A stretch of 64,000 nt of DNA from Caulobacter sp. 602-1 (lineage in GTDB: Bacteria; Pseudomonadota; Alphaproteobacteria; Caulobacterales; Caulobacteraceae): NCBI RefSeq assembly GCF_003931565.1, contig NZ_RRYI01000008.1:124001-188000 (forward strand), read 5' to 3'. Of the stretch, positions 44,815 through 53,082 are shown one piece after another (position 1 is the first letter of the stretch; each line of letters opens with the position of its first letter). The translations under genes were made by a program, and so were the position numbers. Below the pieces are notes generated by a model, which had not been told where the DNA came from, did no database searches, and saw only the letters and a program-made list of their open reading frames with translations.

Positions 44815-45962
44815 CCCTCAGGGGCGACGCCGACATAGCGCGCCCGGGGCCGGATCAACCGCCCGGTCTGAAGCTGCTCGATCGCGTGCGCCGCCCAGCC
44901 GGCGCTCCTGGCCGTGGCGAACAGGATGAACGGCCCGTCCGGCGGCAACCTCAAGGCTCGCGCGAGGGTCACCAGGGCGAAATCAATGTTCGGCGTCAGG
45001 CCGGTCGCGGTCTCGGTCGCCGTTCGGAGGTCGGCCAGCACGGGCGGGGCCTCGAACGCCGACAGCAGCGCCGCCGCGCGCGGGTCGCCATCGGGATAGA
45101 GCGGATGGTTGAAGCCGGGCATCGTCGCGCCGCGCGCCAGTCTCGCCGAGACCGCATGGACGGCGTCGCGCCGCTCGGCCTCCTCGACGAAGGCCTCCAC
45201 CCGCGCCGCCATGCCGCCGTGCAGCGGGCCGGACAACGCCGACAGCCCCGCCAGGCAAGCCGCCGACAGCGACGCCCCGGTCGAGGCCGCGACCCTCGCG
45301 GCGAAGGTCGAGGCGTTCAGCTCGTGGTCGGCCAGCAAAACCAGGGTCCGGCGGACGAGGTCGGCGCCGGCCGCGTCCAGACCCCAGGCGGCCGCGAAGC
45401 GGCCGTGGGCGGGACCCTCGCCGTTCTGGCCGGTAGCGGCGTCGACCACGGCCTCCAGCAGATCGGCGGCTTCCATGGCCAAGGCCAGCGGTGCGCGGCC
45501 CCGAGCGGGCGGCTCGCGCCCGGCGCGCGCGGCCAGCGTCAGGAACAGTCGGCCCCGCGCGCTGTCGGCGACCGGCGGCTCCGGACGGCGGGATGATTTC
45601 AGCGCCGCGCCATGGCCGCCGCGCAGCAAGCGGCCGACATTCTCCAGCGTCAGGCCTTGCTCGGCCAGGGCGACGGCGTCGCGACCGCGATACCAGAGTT
45701 TCCCGCCGGCCACGGTGGTGATGGCCGAGGGCAGGACCGGCTCGCCCCAGGCGATGGCCTCGGCGGCGACGTCGGCGGCGCGGCGGCCGCGCGCCTTCCT
45801 CTGGGCCAGGGCCGCGACGTCCGAGGCGCGATAAAGGCTGCGGCGCGGATCGCGCGGGTGGGCGACGGCCTCGATCCGACCCCGGCTGACATAGGCGTAG
45901 AGGGTCTGCGGCCGGATCCCGAGCCGCTCCAGAACCTGATCCGCGTCGAGCCAATCCGCCAT
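44790..45962 (-). CDS. Citrate synthase-family protein with N-terminal MerR/excisionase-type helix-turn-helix
   Basis: 390 residues. Residues 1-55 form a DNA-binding domain (MADWLDADQVLERLGIRPQT, LYAYVSRGRIEAVAHPRDPR, SLYRASDVAALAQ). From about 65 the citrate synthase fold follows. Key residues: the His of GPLHGG; GFNHPLYPDGDPRA, where GHR is replaced by NHP; the Asp of TPNIDF; and the Arg of ATARSAGW and of IRPRARYVG. Catalysis is therefore possible but altered. It starts 74 bases from a divergent second citrate synthase-like gene. It overlaps the convergent exonuclease gene by 25 bases. It could be a metabolite-sensing regulator of its partner. Confidence 0.9.
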   Translation of the reverse strand: MADWLDADQVLERLGIRPQTLYAYVSRGRIEAVAHPRDPRRSLYRASDVAALAQRKARGRRAADVAAEAIAWGEPVLPSAITTVAGGKLWYRGRDAVALAEQGLTLENVGRLLRGGHGAALKSSRRPEPPVADSARGRLFLTLAARAGREPPARGRAPLALAMEAADLLEAVVDAATGQNGEGPAHGRFAAAWGLDAAGADLVRRTLVLLADHELNASTFAARVAASTGASLSAACLAGLSALSGPLHGGMAARVEAFVEEAERRDAVHAVSARLARGATMPGFNHPLYPDGDPRAAALLSAFEAPPVLADLRTATETATGLTPNIDFALVTLARALRLPPDGPFILFATARSAGWAAHAIEQLQTGRLIRPRARYVGVAPEGYSPSSSS

Positions 45963-45966
45963 ATAG

Positions 45967-45991
45967 ATTGATTATATTGATCAAGATTGAC
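45967..45991. promoter_or_regulatory. Helically phased ATTGAY repeats in the divergent citrate-synthase promoter
   Basis: ATTGAT at 45967, ATTGAT at 45976 and ATTGAC at 45986 recur every 9-10 bp in an AT-rich 40-bp patch between the two divergent genes. They include the palindrome TTGATCAA at 45977-45984. It is a candidate binding site for the HTH-citrate synthase. Confidence 0.5.
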
Positions 45992-46036
45992 GATCAAGCT
46001 GGGGCGGCGTCTTTCGGCGGCGAAAGGAGACCGAAC

Positions 46037-47122
46037 ATGTCCGATGGTCTTGAGGGCGTCGTCGCCGCCCGCACCGTTCTGTCCGATGTCGACGGCGCCA
46101 GGGGTCGCCTGGTGATCCGAGGCTACGCCGTCGAGGATTTGTCGGGCCACACCCGTTATGAGGAGGCCGCCCACCTGCTGTTCGACGGCTTCTTCGAGGA
46201 CGCGCCATCCGACCTGGCGCCAGCGCTGGGCGAGGCCCGGATCCGCGCCTTCGCCGAGGTCGCCGCCCTGGACGAGGGCCTGGCCCACCGTGACCCGGTC
46301 GAGGCCATGCGCGCCCTGCTGGCCCGCTTGCCCGACGGCGACGACCTGCCGACAGCCCTGCTGCTGATCGCCGCCCCCGCCGTCTTCACCCCCGCCGTGC
46401 TGCGCGTCGCGAAAGGCGAAAGCCCGGTCGCGCCCGACCCGACCCTGTCGCACGCCGCCGACATCCTGCGGATGAAGCGCGGAACGCCCGCCACCGACGC
46501 TGAAGCCGCCGCGCTGGACGCCTATCTGGTCACGGTCTGTGACCACGGCCTCAACGCCTCGACCTTCGCCGCCCGGGTGGTGGCCTCGACCCGCGCGGGC
46601 CTGACCTCGGCGGTGCTGGCCGGGCTCTCGGCGTTGAAAGGTCCGCTTCACGGCGGCGCGCCAGGGCCGGTGATCGAGATGCTGGACGCGATCGGCGCGC
46701 CGGGGAACGCTCGCCCGTGGCTGGAGAAGGCTCTGGCGCGCGGCGATCGGCTGATGGGCTTCGGCCATCGCATCTACCGGGTCCGGGATCCTCGCGCCGA
46801 CGCCCTGAAGACGGCCGTGCGCAAGCTCGCGGCGGCCTCGGACAGCCTGCCCGGGCGCCTGGCCTTCGCCGAGGCGGTCGAGCGCGCCGCCCTGGAAATC
46901 CTGCGCGAGCACAAGCCCGATCGGCCTCTGGACACCAATGTCGAGTTCTACACGGCGCTGCTGCTCGAGGCGCTGGGGCTGCCGCCGTCCAGCTTCACCT
47001 GCGTCTTCGCCATGGGGCGCGTCTCCGGCTGGCTGGCCCATGCTCGCGAACAACTGGCCGGTGGCCGGCTGATCCGGCCGCAGTCGGTCTATGTCGGACC
47101 CGAGGCGCGCGCCGCGGCTTAG
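46037..47122 (+). CDS. Citrate synthase / 2-methylcitrate synthase-like protein
   Basis: 361 residues from ATG 46037 (AAGGAG upstream). Motifs: MSDGLEGVVAARTVLSDVDG, the lid Arg/Tyr region RLVIRGYAVEDLS, His in GPLHGGAP, GFGHRIYRVRDPRADAL, and NVEFYTALLLEALGLP, in which the usual catalytic Asp is Glu. GRVSGWLAHAREQL and LIRPQSVYVG complete the site. It could condense oxaloacetate with acetyl- or propionyl-CoA, or act as a hydrolase. It is divergent from the HTH-fused paralogue, so the pair probably functions together. It is shorter than the main hexameric GltA (about 430). Confidence 0.88.
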   Translation: MSDGLEGVVAARTVLSDVDGARGRLVIRGYAVEDLSGHTRYEEAAHLLFDGFFEDAPSDLAPALGEARIRAFAEVAALDEGLAHRDPVEAMRALLARLPDGDDLPTALLLIAAPAVFTPAVLRVAKGESPVAPDPTLSHAADILRMKRGTPATDAEAAALDAYLVTVCDHGLNASTFAARVVASTRAGLTSAVLAGLSALKGPLHGGAPGPVIEMLDAIGAPGNARPWLEKALARGDRLMGFGHRIYRVRDPRADALKTAVRKLAAASDSLPGRLAFAEAVERAALEILREHKPDRPLDTNVEFYTALLLEALGLPPSSFTCVFAMGRVSGWLAHAREQLAGGRLIRPQSVYVGPEARAAA

Positions 47123-47178
47123 GGCGCTCGCGAGTCGTTCGCGCTGGGCAGGCGAAACCGCCTTGCTAAAGTGCGGCC

Positions 47179-48108
47179 ATGACTCTCTCCGCCACCTCGC
47201 CCGGAACCCGCGCCGCCACCCGACGCGTGGCCCTGCTTTCGGTCGCGGTCGCGGCGATCCTGATCGTGGTCAAGGCGATCGCCTGGCGGATGAGCGGCTC
47301 GGTGGCGATCCTGGCCTCGCTGTCGGATTCGGCCCTCGATCTGGTCGCCTCGCTGATCACGGTCTACGCGGTGCGCTACGCGGCCGAGCCGCCCGACGCC
47401 GAGCACCGCTTCGGCCATGGCAAGGCGGAAGCGTTTTCCAGCCTGATGCAGGGCGGCCTGGTCTTCGCCTCCGGCGCCCTGATCGGGCGGGAGGCGATCG
47501 ACGCCCTGCTGCATCCGCGTCCGGTCCAGCACGGCCTGGCCGGGGTGGTGGTGATGATCGTCTCGATCGGCCTGACCCTGGCCCTGATCACGGCCCAGAC
47601 CCGTGTGGTGAAGGCCAGCGGCTCGATCGCCATCTCCGGAGACCGGGCCCACTACGCCGCCGATCTGGCCTCGAACGCCGTGGCCCTGGTCGGCGTGGGC
47701 GCGGCGACGTGGCTGGGCCTGGCCTGGATCGACTCGGCCGCGGGCCTGGTGGTGGCGCTGTGGCTGATCTGGGGCGCGATCGGCGTCTTCCGCGAAGCTT
47801 CGGCCCAGTTGATGGACCAGGAACTGCCCGAGACCGAACGTGAGCGGATCGTTCTCCTGGCCACCACCGATCCGCGCGTTCTGGGCGTTCACCAGCTGCG
47901 CACCCGCGCTTCCGGTCCCTACGTCCATATGCAGATGCATGCCGACCTGGCGGCGGACATCTCTCTGGCCGAGGCGCACACCATCATCGTGGCCGCCGAG
48001 AACCGGCTGCTGGAGGCCTTCCCGTCGGCCGACATCATCATCCACCCCGATCCGAGGGGGCTGGCCGAGAAACACGGCGGTTTCTTCGCCGAAACGGTCG
48101 AGGGTTGA
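47179..48108 (+). CDS. Cation diffusion facilitator family transporter (FieF/ZitB-like)
   Basis: 309 residues. It has six hydrophobic segments and a cytoplasmic C-terminal domain. The metal sites show as LSDSALDLVAS (DxxxD in helix 2) and GDRAHYAADLASN (HxxxD in helix 5), matching the zinc/iron site of FieF. HRFGHGKAEAFSSLMQG after helix 2 is typical, and the C-terminal HMQMHADLAADISLAEAHTI carries further metal ligands. It exports divalent cations by proton antiport. The metal is not determinable from sequence. Confidence 0.94.
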   Translation: MTLSATSPGTRAATRRVALLSVAVAAILIVVKAIAWRMSGSVAILASLSDSALDLVASLITVYAVRYAAEPPDAEHRFGHGKAEAFSSLMQGGLVFASGALIGREAIDALLHPRPVQHGLAGVVVMIVSIGLTLALITAQTRVVKASGSIAISGDRAHYAADLASNAVALVGVGAATWLGLAWIDSAAGLVVALWLIWGAIGVFREASAQLMDQELPETERERIVLLATTDPRVLGVHQLRTRASGPYVHMQMHADLAADISLAEAHTIIVAAENRLLEAFPSADIIIHPDPRGLAEKHGGFFAETVEG

Positions 48109-48139
48109 GTTCCTCGAGCCGGTGAGGGTACGGAACCTT

Positions 48140-49591
48140 ATGGACGACGCCCTCTCTCATCTCCCCCGCGCCTTCTCCGACAAGACCGTGCTGGTCCTCG
48201 GCGACGTGATGCTGGACCGCTTCATCTATGGCGCGGTCGACCGCATCTCGCCCGAGGCGCCGGTGCCGGTGATCGCGGTCGAGAAGGAAACCGCCATGCT
48301 GGGCGGCGCGGGCAATGTCGCGCGCAACGTCGCGGCCCTCGGCGCCAAGGCGGTGCTGATCGGTCTGGTGGGCCAGGACGACGCCGGCGCGGCCCTGCGT
48401 GGCATGATCGACGCCGAGCCGGGGCTGGAGGCGGAGCTTGTCGCCGATCCCCAGCGCCGCACGACCGAGAAGGTCCGCTACATTTCCGGTTCGCACCAGA
48501 TGCTGCGCGTTGATCGAGAGGATCGCGGCCCCGGCGACGGGGCGGCGCTGCTCGCGGCCTTCGCGGCCCGTTTGCCCGCCGCCGACGTCGTGGTGCTGTC
48601 CGACTACGCCAAGGGTGTGCTGAGCGCCGAGGTGGTGCGCGGGGCGATCGACGCGGCCCGCGCCGCCGGCAAGCCGGTGATCGTCGATCCCAAGAGCCGC
48701 GACTTCGCCCGCTACGACGGTGCGACCCTGATCAAGCCCAACCGCAAGGAGGCCGCCGAGGCCACCGGCATCGTCGACAACTCGGATGAAGCCTCCGAGG
48801 ACGCCGGCGCGGCCATCCTGGCCATGGCCCCGGGCCTGGAGGCCGCTCTGATCACGCGTGGGGGGGCCGGCATGACCCTGTCGGTGCGCGGCCAGCCGCA
48901 CGTTCATCTGCCAGCCACGGCGGTCGAGGTGTTCGACGTCTCCGGCGCCGGCGACACCGTGGCCGCGACCCTGGCTCTGGCCGTCGCGGCCGGGGCGAGC
49001 CTGGCCGACGCCGCGCGCCTGGCCAACCTGGCCGGCGGTCTGGTCGTCGCCAAGCTGGGCACCGACGTCGTTACGGCCGCAGAACTGACGGCCGTCGCGG
49101 TCTCCACCCAAGGCGAGCCCGGCGAGATCAAGATCGCCGACCGCGATCTGGCTCGGCGGATCGTCGAGGGCTGGCGCGCGCGCGGGCTGAAGGTCGGCTT
49201 CACCAACGGCTGCTTCGATCTGCTCCACCCCGGCCATGTCTCGCTGCTCAGCCAGGCCAAGGCCGCCTGCGACCGGCTGATTGTCGGCCTCAATACCGAC
49301 GCCTCGGTCTCCAAGCTGAAGGGGCCCTCCCGGCCGGTGCAGAAGGAGCAGGGGCGCGCCACGGTGCTGGCCTCGCTGTCGTCGGTGGACCTGGTGGTGC
49401 TGTTCGGCGAGGAGACGCCCCTGGCGCTGATCGAGGCGTTCCGGCCAGACGTGCTGATCAAGGGCGCGGACTACACGGTCGAGACGGTGGTCGGGTCCGA
49501 TATCGTCCTCGGCTATGGCGGTAAGGTTGTTCTGGCCGAGCTCAAGCAAGGGCAGAGCACGACGAACCTGATTGCTCGCATGAACAGCTAG
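48140..49591 (+). CDS. hldE: Bifunctional heptose-7-phosphate kinase / heptose-1-phosphate adenylyltransferase
   Basis: 483 residues from ATG 48140. The N-terminal ribokinase-type domain (about 1-325) has VLVLGDVMLDRFIYGAVDRI, AMLGGAGNVARNVAALGA and the catalytic VFDVSGAGDTVAATLALA. The C-terminal nucleotidyltransferase (about 345-483) has FTNGCFDLLHPGHVSLLSQA and LIKGADYTVETVVG. It makes ADP-heptose for the LPS inner core, working with GmhA, GmhB and HldD, which are not seen here. It lies 31 nt after the cation transporter. Confidence 0.97.
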   Translation: MDDALSHLPRAFSDKTVLVLGDVMLDRFIYGAVDRISPEAPVPVIAVEKETAMLGGAGNVARNVAALGAKAVLIGLVGQDDAGAALRGMIDAEPGLEAELVADPQRRTTEKVRYISGSHQMLRVDREDRGPGDGAALLAAFAARLPAADVVVLSDYAKGVLSAEVVRGAIDAARAAGKPVIVDPKSRDFARYDGATLIKPNRKEAAEATGIVDNSDEASEDAGAAILAMAPGLEAALITRGGAGMTLSVRGQPHVHLPATAVEVFDVSGAGDTVAATLALAVAAGASLADAARLANLAGGLVVAKLGTDVVTAAELTAVAVSTQGEPGEIKIADRDLARRIVEGWRARGLKVGFTNGCFDLLHPGHVSLLSQAKAACDRLIVGLNTDASVSKLKGPSRPVQKEQGRATVLASLSSVDLVVLFGEETPLALIEAFRPDVLIKGADYTVETVVGSDIVLGYGGKVVLAELKQGQSTTNLIARMNS

Positions 49592-49759
49592 CCGCGAGCG
49601 CGTCAGGCGAAGTGTGCGCGGTTCGCCGCCCGTACGCGCGGCAAAAGAGTTCAAAGCGCCGTACAAAGGTCTGCTTTTCTTGGGTAAACCCCGTTCGGCA
49701 ATCTGTTGTTAAGCAAAGCGGCGCATCGCTCTTTCGATGCAGCCTGAGCGCACCTGGGC
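49592..49759. other. Intergenic region after hldE
   Basis: 168 bases with GC-rich imperfect repeats (GCGCGG and CCGCGC-type) and an AT-richer patch around TTGTTAAGCAAAGC before the glutathione transferase gene. It probably holds the promoter of the GST-queG pair. No ORF. Confidence 0.35.
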
Positions 49760-50446
49760 ATGAGCGTCGAACGCACCCTACACCATTTCCCTCTCGACCC
49801 CGCCTCGCGACAGGTGCGTCTGGCGCTGGGCGAGAAGCGGCTGCCGTTCCTCGAGATCCAGGTCCGCTACTGGGAGATGCCGCCGGAGTTCACCTCGCTG
49901 AACCCGTCGGGCATGCCGCCGGTGCTGGTCGAGACGCGCCACCAACGCAACCTCGTCGTCTGCGAAACCCGGGCCATCCTCGAGCACATCGAGGAGACCG
50001 AGCCAGAGCCGCCGTTGCTCGGTCGCGACCCGGCCGAGCGCGCCGAGGCGCGCCGCCTGCTGCAGTGGTTCGACCGCAAGTTCGACAACGAGGTCAACGG
50101 CTTCCTGCTGCACGAGAAGATGGAGAAGCGCCTTCTTCGCATGGGCGCGCCGGACCTGGCCGCCCTGCGGCAGGGGCGCGAGGCGCTGCGGGCGCATCTG
50201 GGCTATATCGACGGCCTTTTGCAGACCCGCGACTGGCTGGCTGGCCGTCGCATGAGCCTGGCCGACTTCGCCGCCGCCGCGCACCTCTCCGTCATCGACT
50301 ATTTCGGCGATGTGCCCTGGAAGGACTTCTCCACGGCGAAGACCTGGTACATGAAGTTGAAGTCGAGGCCGGCCTTCCGTCCGATCCTGGCCGACCGCTG
50401 GCCCGGCCTCGCGCCGGCCGCGCATTATGACGACCTCGACTTCTGA
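49760..50446 (+). CDS. Glutathione S-transferase family protein
   Basis: 228 residues. The thioredoxin-like N-terminal domain has ERTLHHFPLDPASRQVRLAL, the cis-Pro in NPSGMPPVLVE and the glutathione gamma-Glu binding CETRAILEHIEET. An all-helical C-terminal domain follows (WLAGRRMSLADFAAAAHLSV). Specific substrate unknown. Its end overlaps the queG start by 20 bases, so the two are probably cotranscribed. Confidence 0.93.
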   Translation: MSVERTLHHFPLDPASRQVRLALGEKRLPFLEIQVRYWEMPPEFTSLNPSGMPPVLVETRHQRNLVVCETRAILEHIEETEPEPPLLGRDPAERAEARRLLQWFDRKFDNEVNGFLLHEKMEKRLLRMGAPDLAALRQGREALRAHLGYIDGLLQTRDWLAGRRMSLADFAAAAHLSVIDYFGDVPWKDFSTAKTWYMKLKSRPAFRPILADRWPGLAPAAHYDDLDF

Positions 50447-51542
50447 GCTGAGCTTTCAAACCATCAAGGACGAGATTCGCGCCGAGGCCCTGAACCTGGG
50501 GTTCTCGGCCTGCGGCTTCGCCGACGCGGCGGCGGCCTGGCCGAATGGCGCGTGGCTGGAGGCCTTCGTCGCGGCCGAGCGCCATGGCGAGATGGGCTGG
50601 ATGCAAGAGACGCTGGAGCGGCGCTCGCATCCCACGGCCATGTGGGCGGATGCGAGGTCGGCGGTGGTGCTGGGCGTCAACTATGGCCCCGACATAGATC
50701 CGCTGGAGCAGCTGGCGCGCGGCGACCACGCGGCCATCTCTGTCTATGCCCAGGGCGACGACTATCATGATGTCATCAAGAAGCGCCTGAAGCTGCTGGC
50801 CGGCTGGATGCATCGCCGGTTCGGCAACGACGTGAAGGTGTTCGTCGACACCGCGCCGCTGATGGAGAAGCCGCTGGCGCAGCGGGCCGGTCTGGGCTGG
50901 CAGGGCAAGCACACCAACCTGGTCTCGCGCCAATTCGGCTCCTGGCTGTTCCTGGGCAGCGTGCTGACCACGCTCGACCTGCCGCCGGATGAAGCCGAGG
51001 TCGACCACTGCGGCCGGTGCAGCGCCTGTCTCGACATCTGCCCGACGAGAGCCTTTCCGGCGCCTCGCCAGCTGGATGCGCGGCGGTGCATCTCGTACCT
51101 GACGATCGAACTCGCCGGTCCCATCCCCGCGGAGTTCCGCGAGGCCCTGGGCAATCGGATCTACGGCTGTGACGACTGCCTGGCGGTCTGCCCGTGGAAC
51201 AAGTTCGCGTCGCTGTCGAGCGAGGCCAAGCTCCAGGCCCGAAAGGAACTGCGGCAACCGACCCTGGCGGACCTGGCGGCGCTGGATGACGCCGCGTTCC
51301 GGAGCCTGTTCTCGAAGAACCCGATCAAGCGCATCGGCCGCGACCGCTTCGTGCGCAACGTGCTCTACGCGATCGGCAACAGTGGCGATGTCGGCCTGAT
51401 GGCGGTGGTCGAGCCCCTGCTGACCGACCCCGCGTCCGTGGTGCGCGGCGCGGCCGTGTGGGCCGCGCGGCGACTGCTCGCGGACGCCTCGGCGCTGAAG
51501 CGCGCCGAGGACGATCCCGAGGTCCTGGCCGAGTGGGCCTGA
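50427..51542 (+). CDS. queG: Epoxyqueuosine reductase
   Basis: 371 residues, cobalamin- and iron-sulfur-dependent, last step of queuosine tRNA modification. Two ferredoxin-type 4Fe-4S motifs are clear: CGRCSACLDICP (about 194) and CDDCLAVCPWNKFA (about 248). The cobalamin-binding N-terminal part has LGFSACGFADAAAAWPNGAW and RAGLGWQGKHTNLVS. The C-terminus contains HEAT-like segments. It is in an operon with the preceding GST gene and convergent with galU four bases after its stop. Confidence 0.97.
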   Translation: MTTSTSELSFQTIKDEIRAEALNLGFSACGFADAAAAWPNGAWLEAFVAAERHGEMGWMQETLERRSHPTAMWADARSAVVLGVNYGPDIDPLEQLARGDHAAISVYAQGDDYHDVIKKRLKLLAGWMHRRFGNDVKVFVDTAPLMEKPLAQRAGLGWQGKHTNLVSRQFGSWLFLGSVLTTLDLPPDEAEVDHCGRCSACLDICPTRAFPAPRQLDARRCISYLTIELAGPIPAEFREALGNRIYGCDDCLAVCPWNKFASLSSEAKLQARKELRQPTLADLAALDDAAFRSLFSKNPIKRIGRDRFVRNVLYAIGNSGDVGLMAVVEPLLTDPASVVRGAAVWAARRLLADASALKRAEDDPEVLAEWA

Positions 51543-51546
51543 GGGT

Positions 51547-52416
51547 CTATTTCAGCAGGTCCTCGATGGCGGCGCGGGCGGCGGCGCCCAGTTCCGGATT
51601 GGCCAGGGCCAGGGCGACATTCGCGCGCAGCAGGCCGATCTTGTCGCCGCAGTCGTAGGTGACGCCTTGGTATTCCAGGGCGTGGAAGTCCTGGGTGGTC
51701 AGCAGCTTCAGCATCGAGTCGGTCAGCTGGATCTCGTTGCCGGCGCCCTTCTCCTGGCTGGCCAGCAGGTCGAAGATCTCGGGCTGGAGGATATAGCGGC
51801 CGCTGATGAACAGGTTCGAGGGCTCCGTGCCCTTCGGCGGCTTCTCGACCATGCCGGTCATGCGGTTCAGGCGGCCGTCCTGGCCGTCCAGCGCGACGAT
51901 GCCGTACTGGTGGGCCTGGCCCTCGGGGCAGGGCTCGACCACGACGATGTTGCCGCCGACCTGGTCATAGGCCTCGATGGCCTGGGCCAGGGCCGACTTC
52001 TGGGCGTGCATGACCATGTCGGGCAGCATGACGGCGAAGGGCTCGTCGCCAATAATGTCGCGCGCGCACCACACCGCATGGCCCAGGCCCAGCGGGGCCA
52101 TCTGGCGCACGAAGCTCATTTCGCCCGGCTTGGGCAGCTCGGCCAGCAGTTCGTCGAGCAGGGCGGTCTTGCCCTTGGCGGCCAGGGCGGCTTCCAGCTC
52201 GACCTGGTGGTCGAAATAGTCCTCGATCGCGCCCTTGTTGCGGCCGGTGACGAAGACGAAGTGCTCGATGCCGGCCGCGCGGCCTTCGGCGATGATGTAG
52301 GACAGGATCGGCCGATCGACGACGTTCAGCAGTTCCTTCGGGGTGGTCTTCGTGCCGGGCAGCACGCGGGTGCCAAAGCCGGCGACAGGAAGGACGGCTT
52401 TACGAACGGGTTTCAT
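51547..52416 (-). CDS. galU: UTP-glucose-1-phosphate uridylyltransferase
   Basis: 289 residues. The nucleotide-binding signature is AVLPVAGFGTRVLPGTKTTP, followed by KELLNVVDRPILSYIIAEG. Further family elements are FVTGRNKGAIEDYFDHQVEL, VMLPDMVMHA and MVEKPPKGTEPSNLFISGRY. It makes UDP-glucose for surface polysaccharides. It is close to hldE and the rml genes, though transcribed separately. Confidence 0.97.
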   Translation of the reverse strand: MKPVRKAVLPVAGFGTRVLPGTKTTPKELLNVVDRPILSYIIAEGRAAGIEHFVFVTGRNKGAIEDYFDHQVELEAALAAKGKTALLDELLAELPKPGEMSFVRQMAPLGLGHAVWCARDIIGDEPFAVMLPDMVMHAQKSALAQAIEAYDQVGGNIVVVEPCPEGQAHQYGIVALDGQDGRLNRMTGMVEKPPKGTEPSNLFISGRYILQPEIFDLLASQEKGAGNEIQLTDSMLKLLTTQDFHALEYQGVTYDCGDKIGLLRANVALALANPELGAAARAAIEDLLK

Positions 52417-52578
52417 GAGCGGCTCGCCTGATGTTCGGGAGGCCGTTTCTAAGAGGGCTGGCCAGCGAAAGCCACCACTGTTCCGTGAAATCGCCTTCCG
52501 CGCGGGTCAATGCTTGCACGGAGATGGAATCGCGGGCGGTCCGTGCTAGCTGGACGGCCTGAACGTTTGAGGTCTGTC

Positions 52579-53076
52579 ATGCATCGTCGCGCTCTTCTCG
52601 TCACCCTCGCCGCCGCCGGCTTGGCCCTGGCCGCCTGCGGGCCCAGCAAGAAGGCGCAGGAAAACCTCTCCATCGCCGACGAATTCATGGCCAAGAACGC
52701 CAAGGAGCCCGGGGTCGTCACCCTGCCGCAAGGCCTGCAGTACAAGGTGGTGCGCGAGGGGCCTCAGGGCGGCCTGCACCCGACCCAGGCCGACGAGGTC
52801 AAGGTCCACTACGAGGGCAAGCTGCTGGACGGCACGGTGTTCGACTCCAGCTACGAGCGCGGCGTGCCGGCGGTGTTCCCGCTGGACGGCCTGGTCCCGG
52901 CCTGGGTCATCGCCCTGCAGCGCATGAAGGCCGGCGACGAGTGGATCCTCTATGTGCCGCCGGCCCTCGGCTATGGCGCGCAGGACAAGGGTCCGATCCC
53001 GGCCAACAGCGTGATGATCTTCAAGATCGAGCTGCTGGACGTGAACCGTCTGGGCCCGGGCAAGCCGAAGGAATAG
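52579..53076 (+). CDS. FKBP-type peptidyl-prolyl isomerase, predicted lipoprotein
   Basis: 165 residues from ATG 52579. A lipoprotein signal peptide (MHRRALLVTLAAAGLALAAC) puts the lipidated Cys at position 20, giving an envelope-anchored protein. The FKBP domain has VKVHYEGKLLDGTVFDSSYE, PLDGLVPAWVIALQRMKAGD and YVPPALGYGAQDKGPIPANS. It assists folding of exported proteins. It is divergent from galU and convergent with ilvA. Confidence 0.93.
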   Translation: MHRRALLVTLAAAGLALAACGPSKKAQENLSIADEFMAKNAKEPGVVTLPQGLQYKVVREGPQGGLHPTQADEVKVHYEGKLLDGTVFDSSYERGVPAVFPLDGLVPAWVIALQRMKAGDEWILYVPPALGYGAQDKGPIPANSVMIFKIELLDVNRLGPGKPKE

Positions 53077-53082
53077 GCCGCC

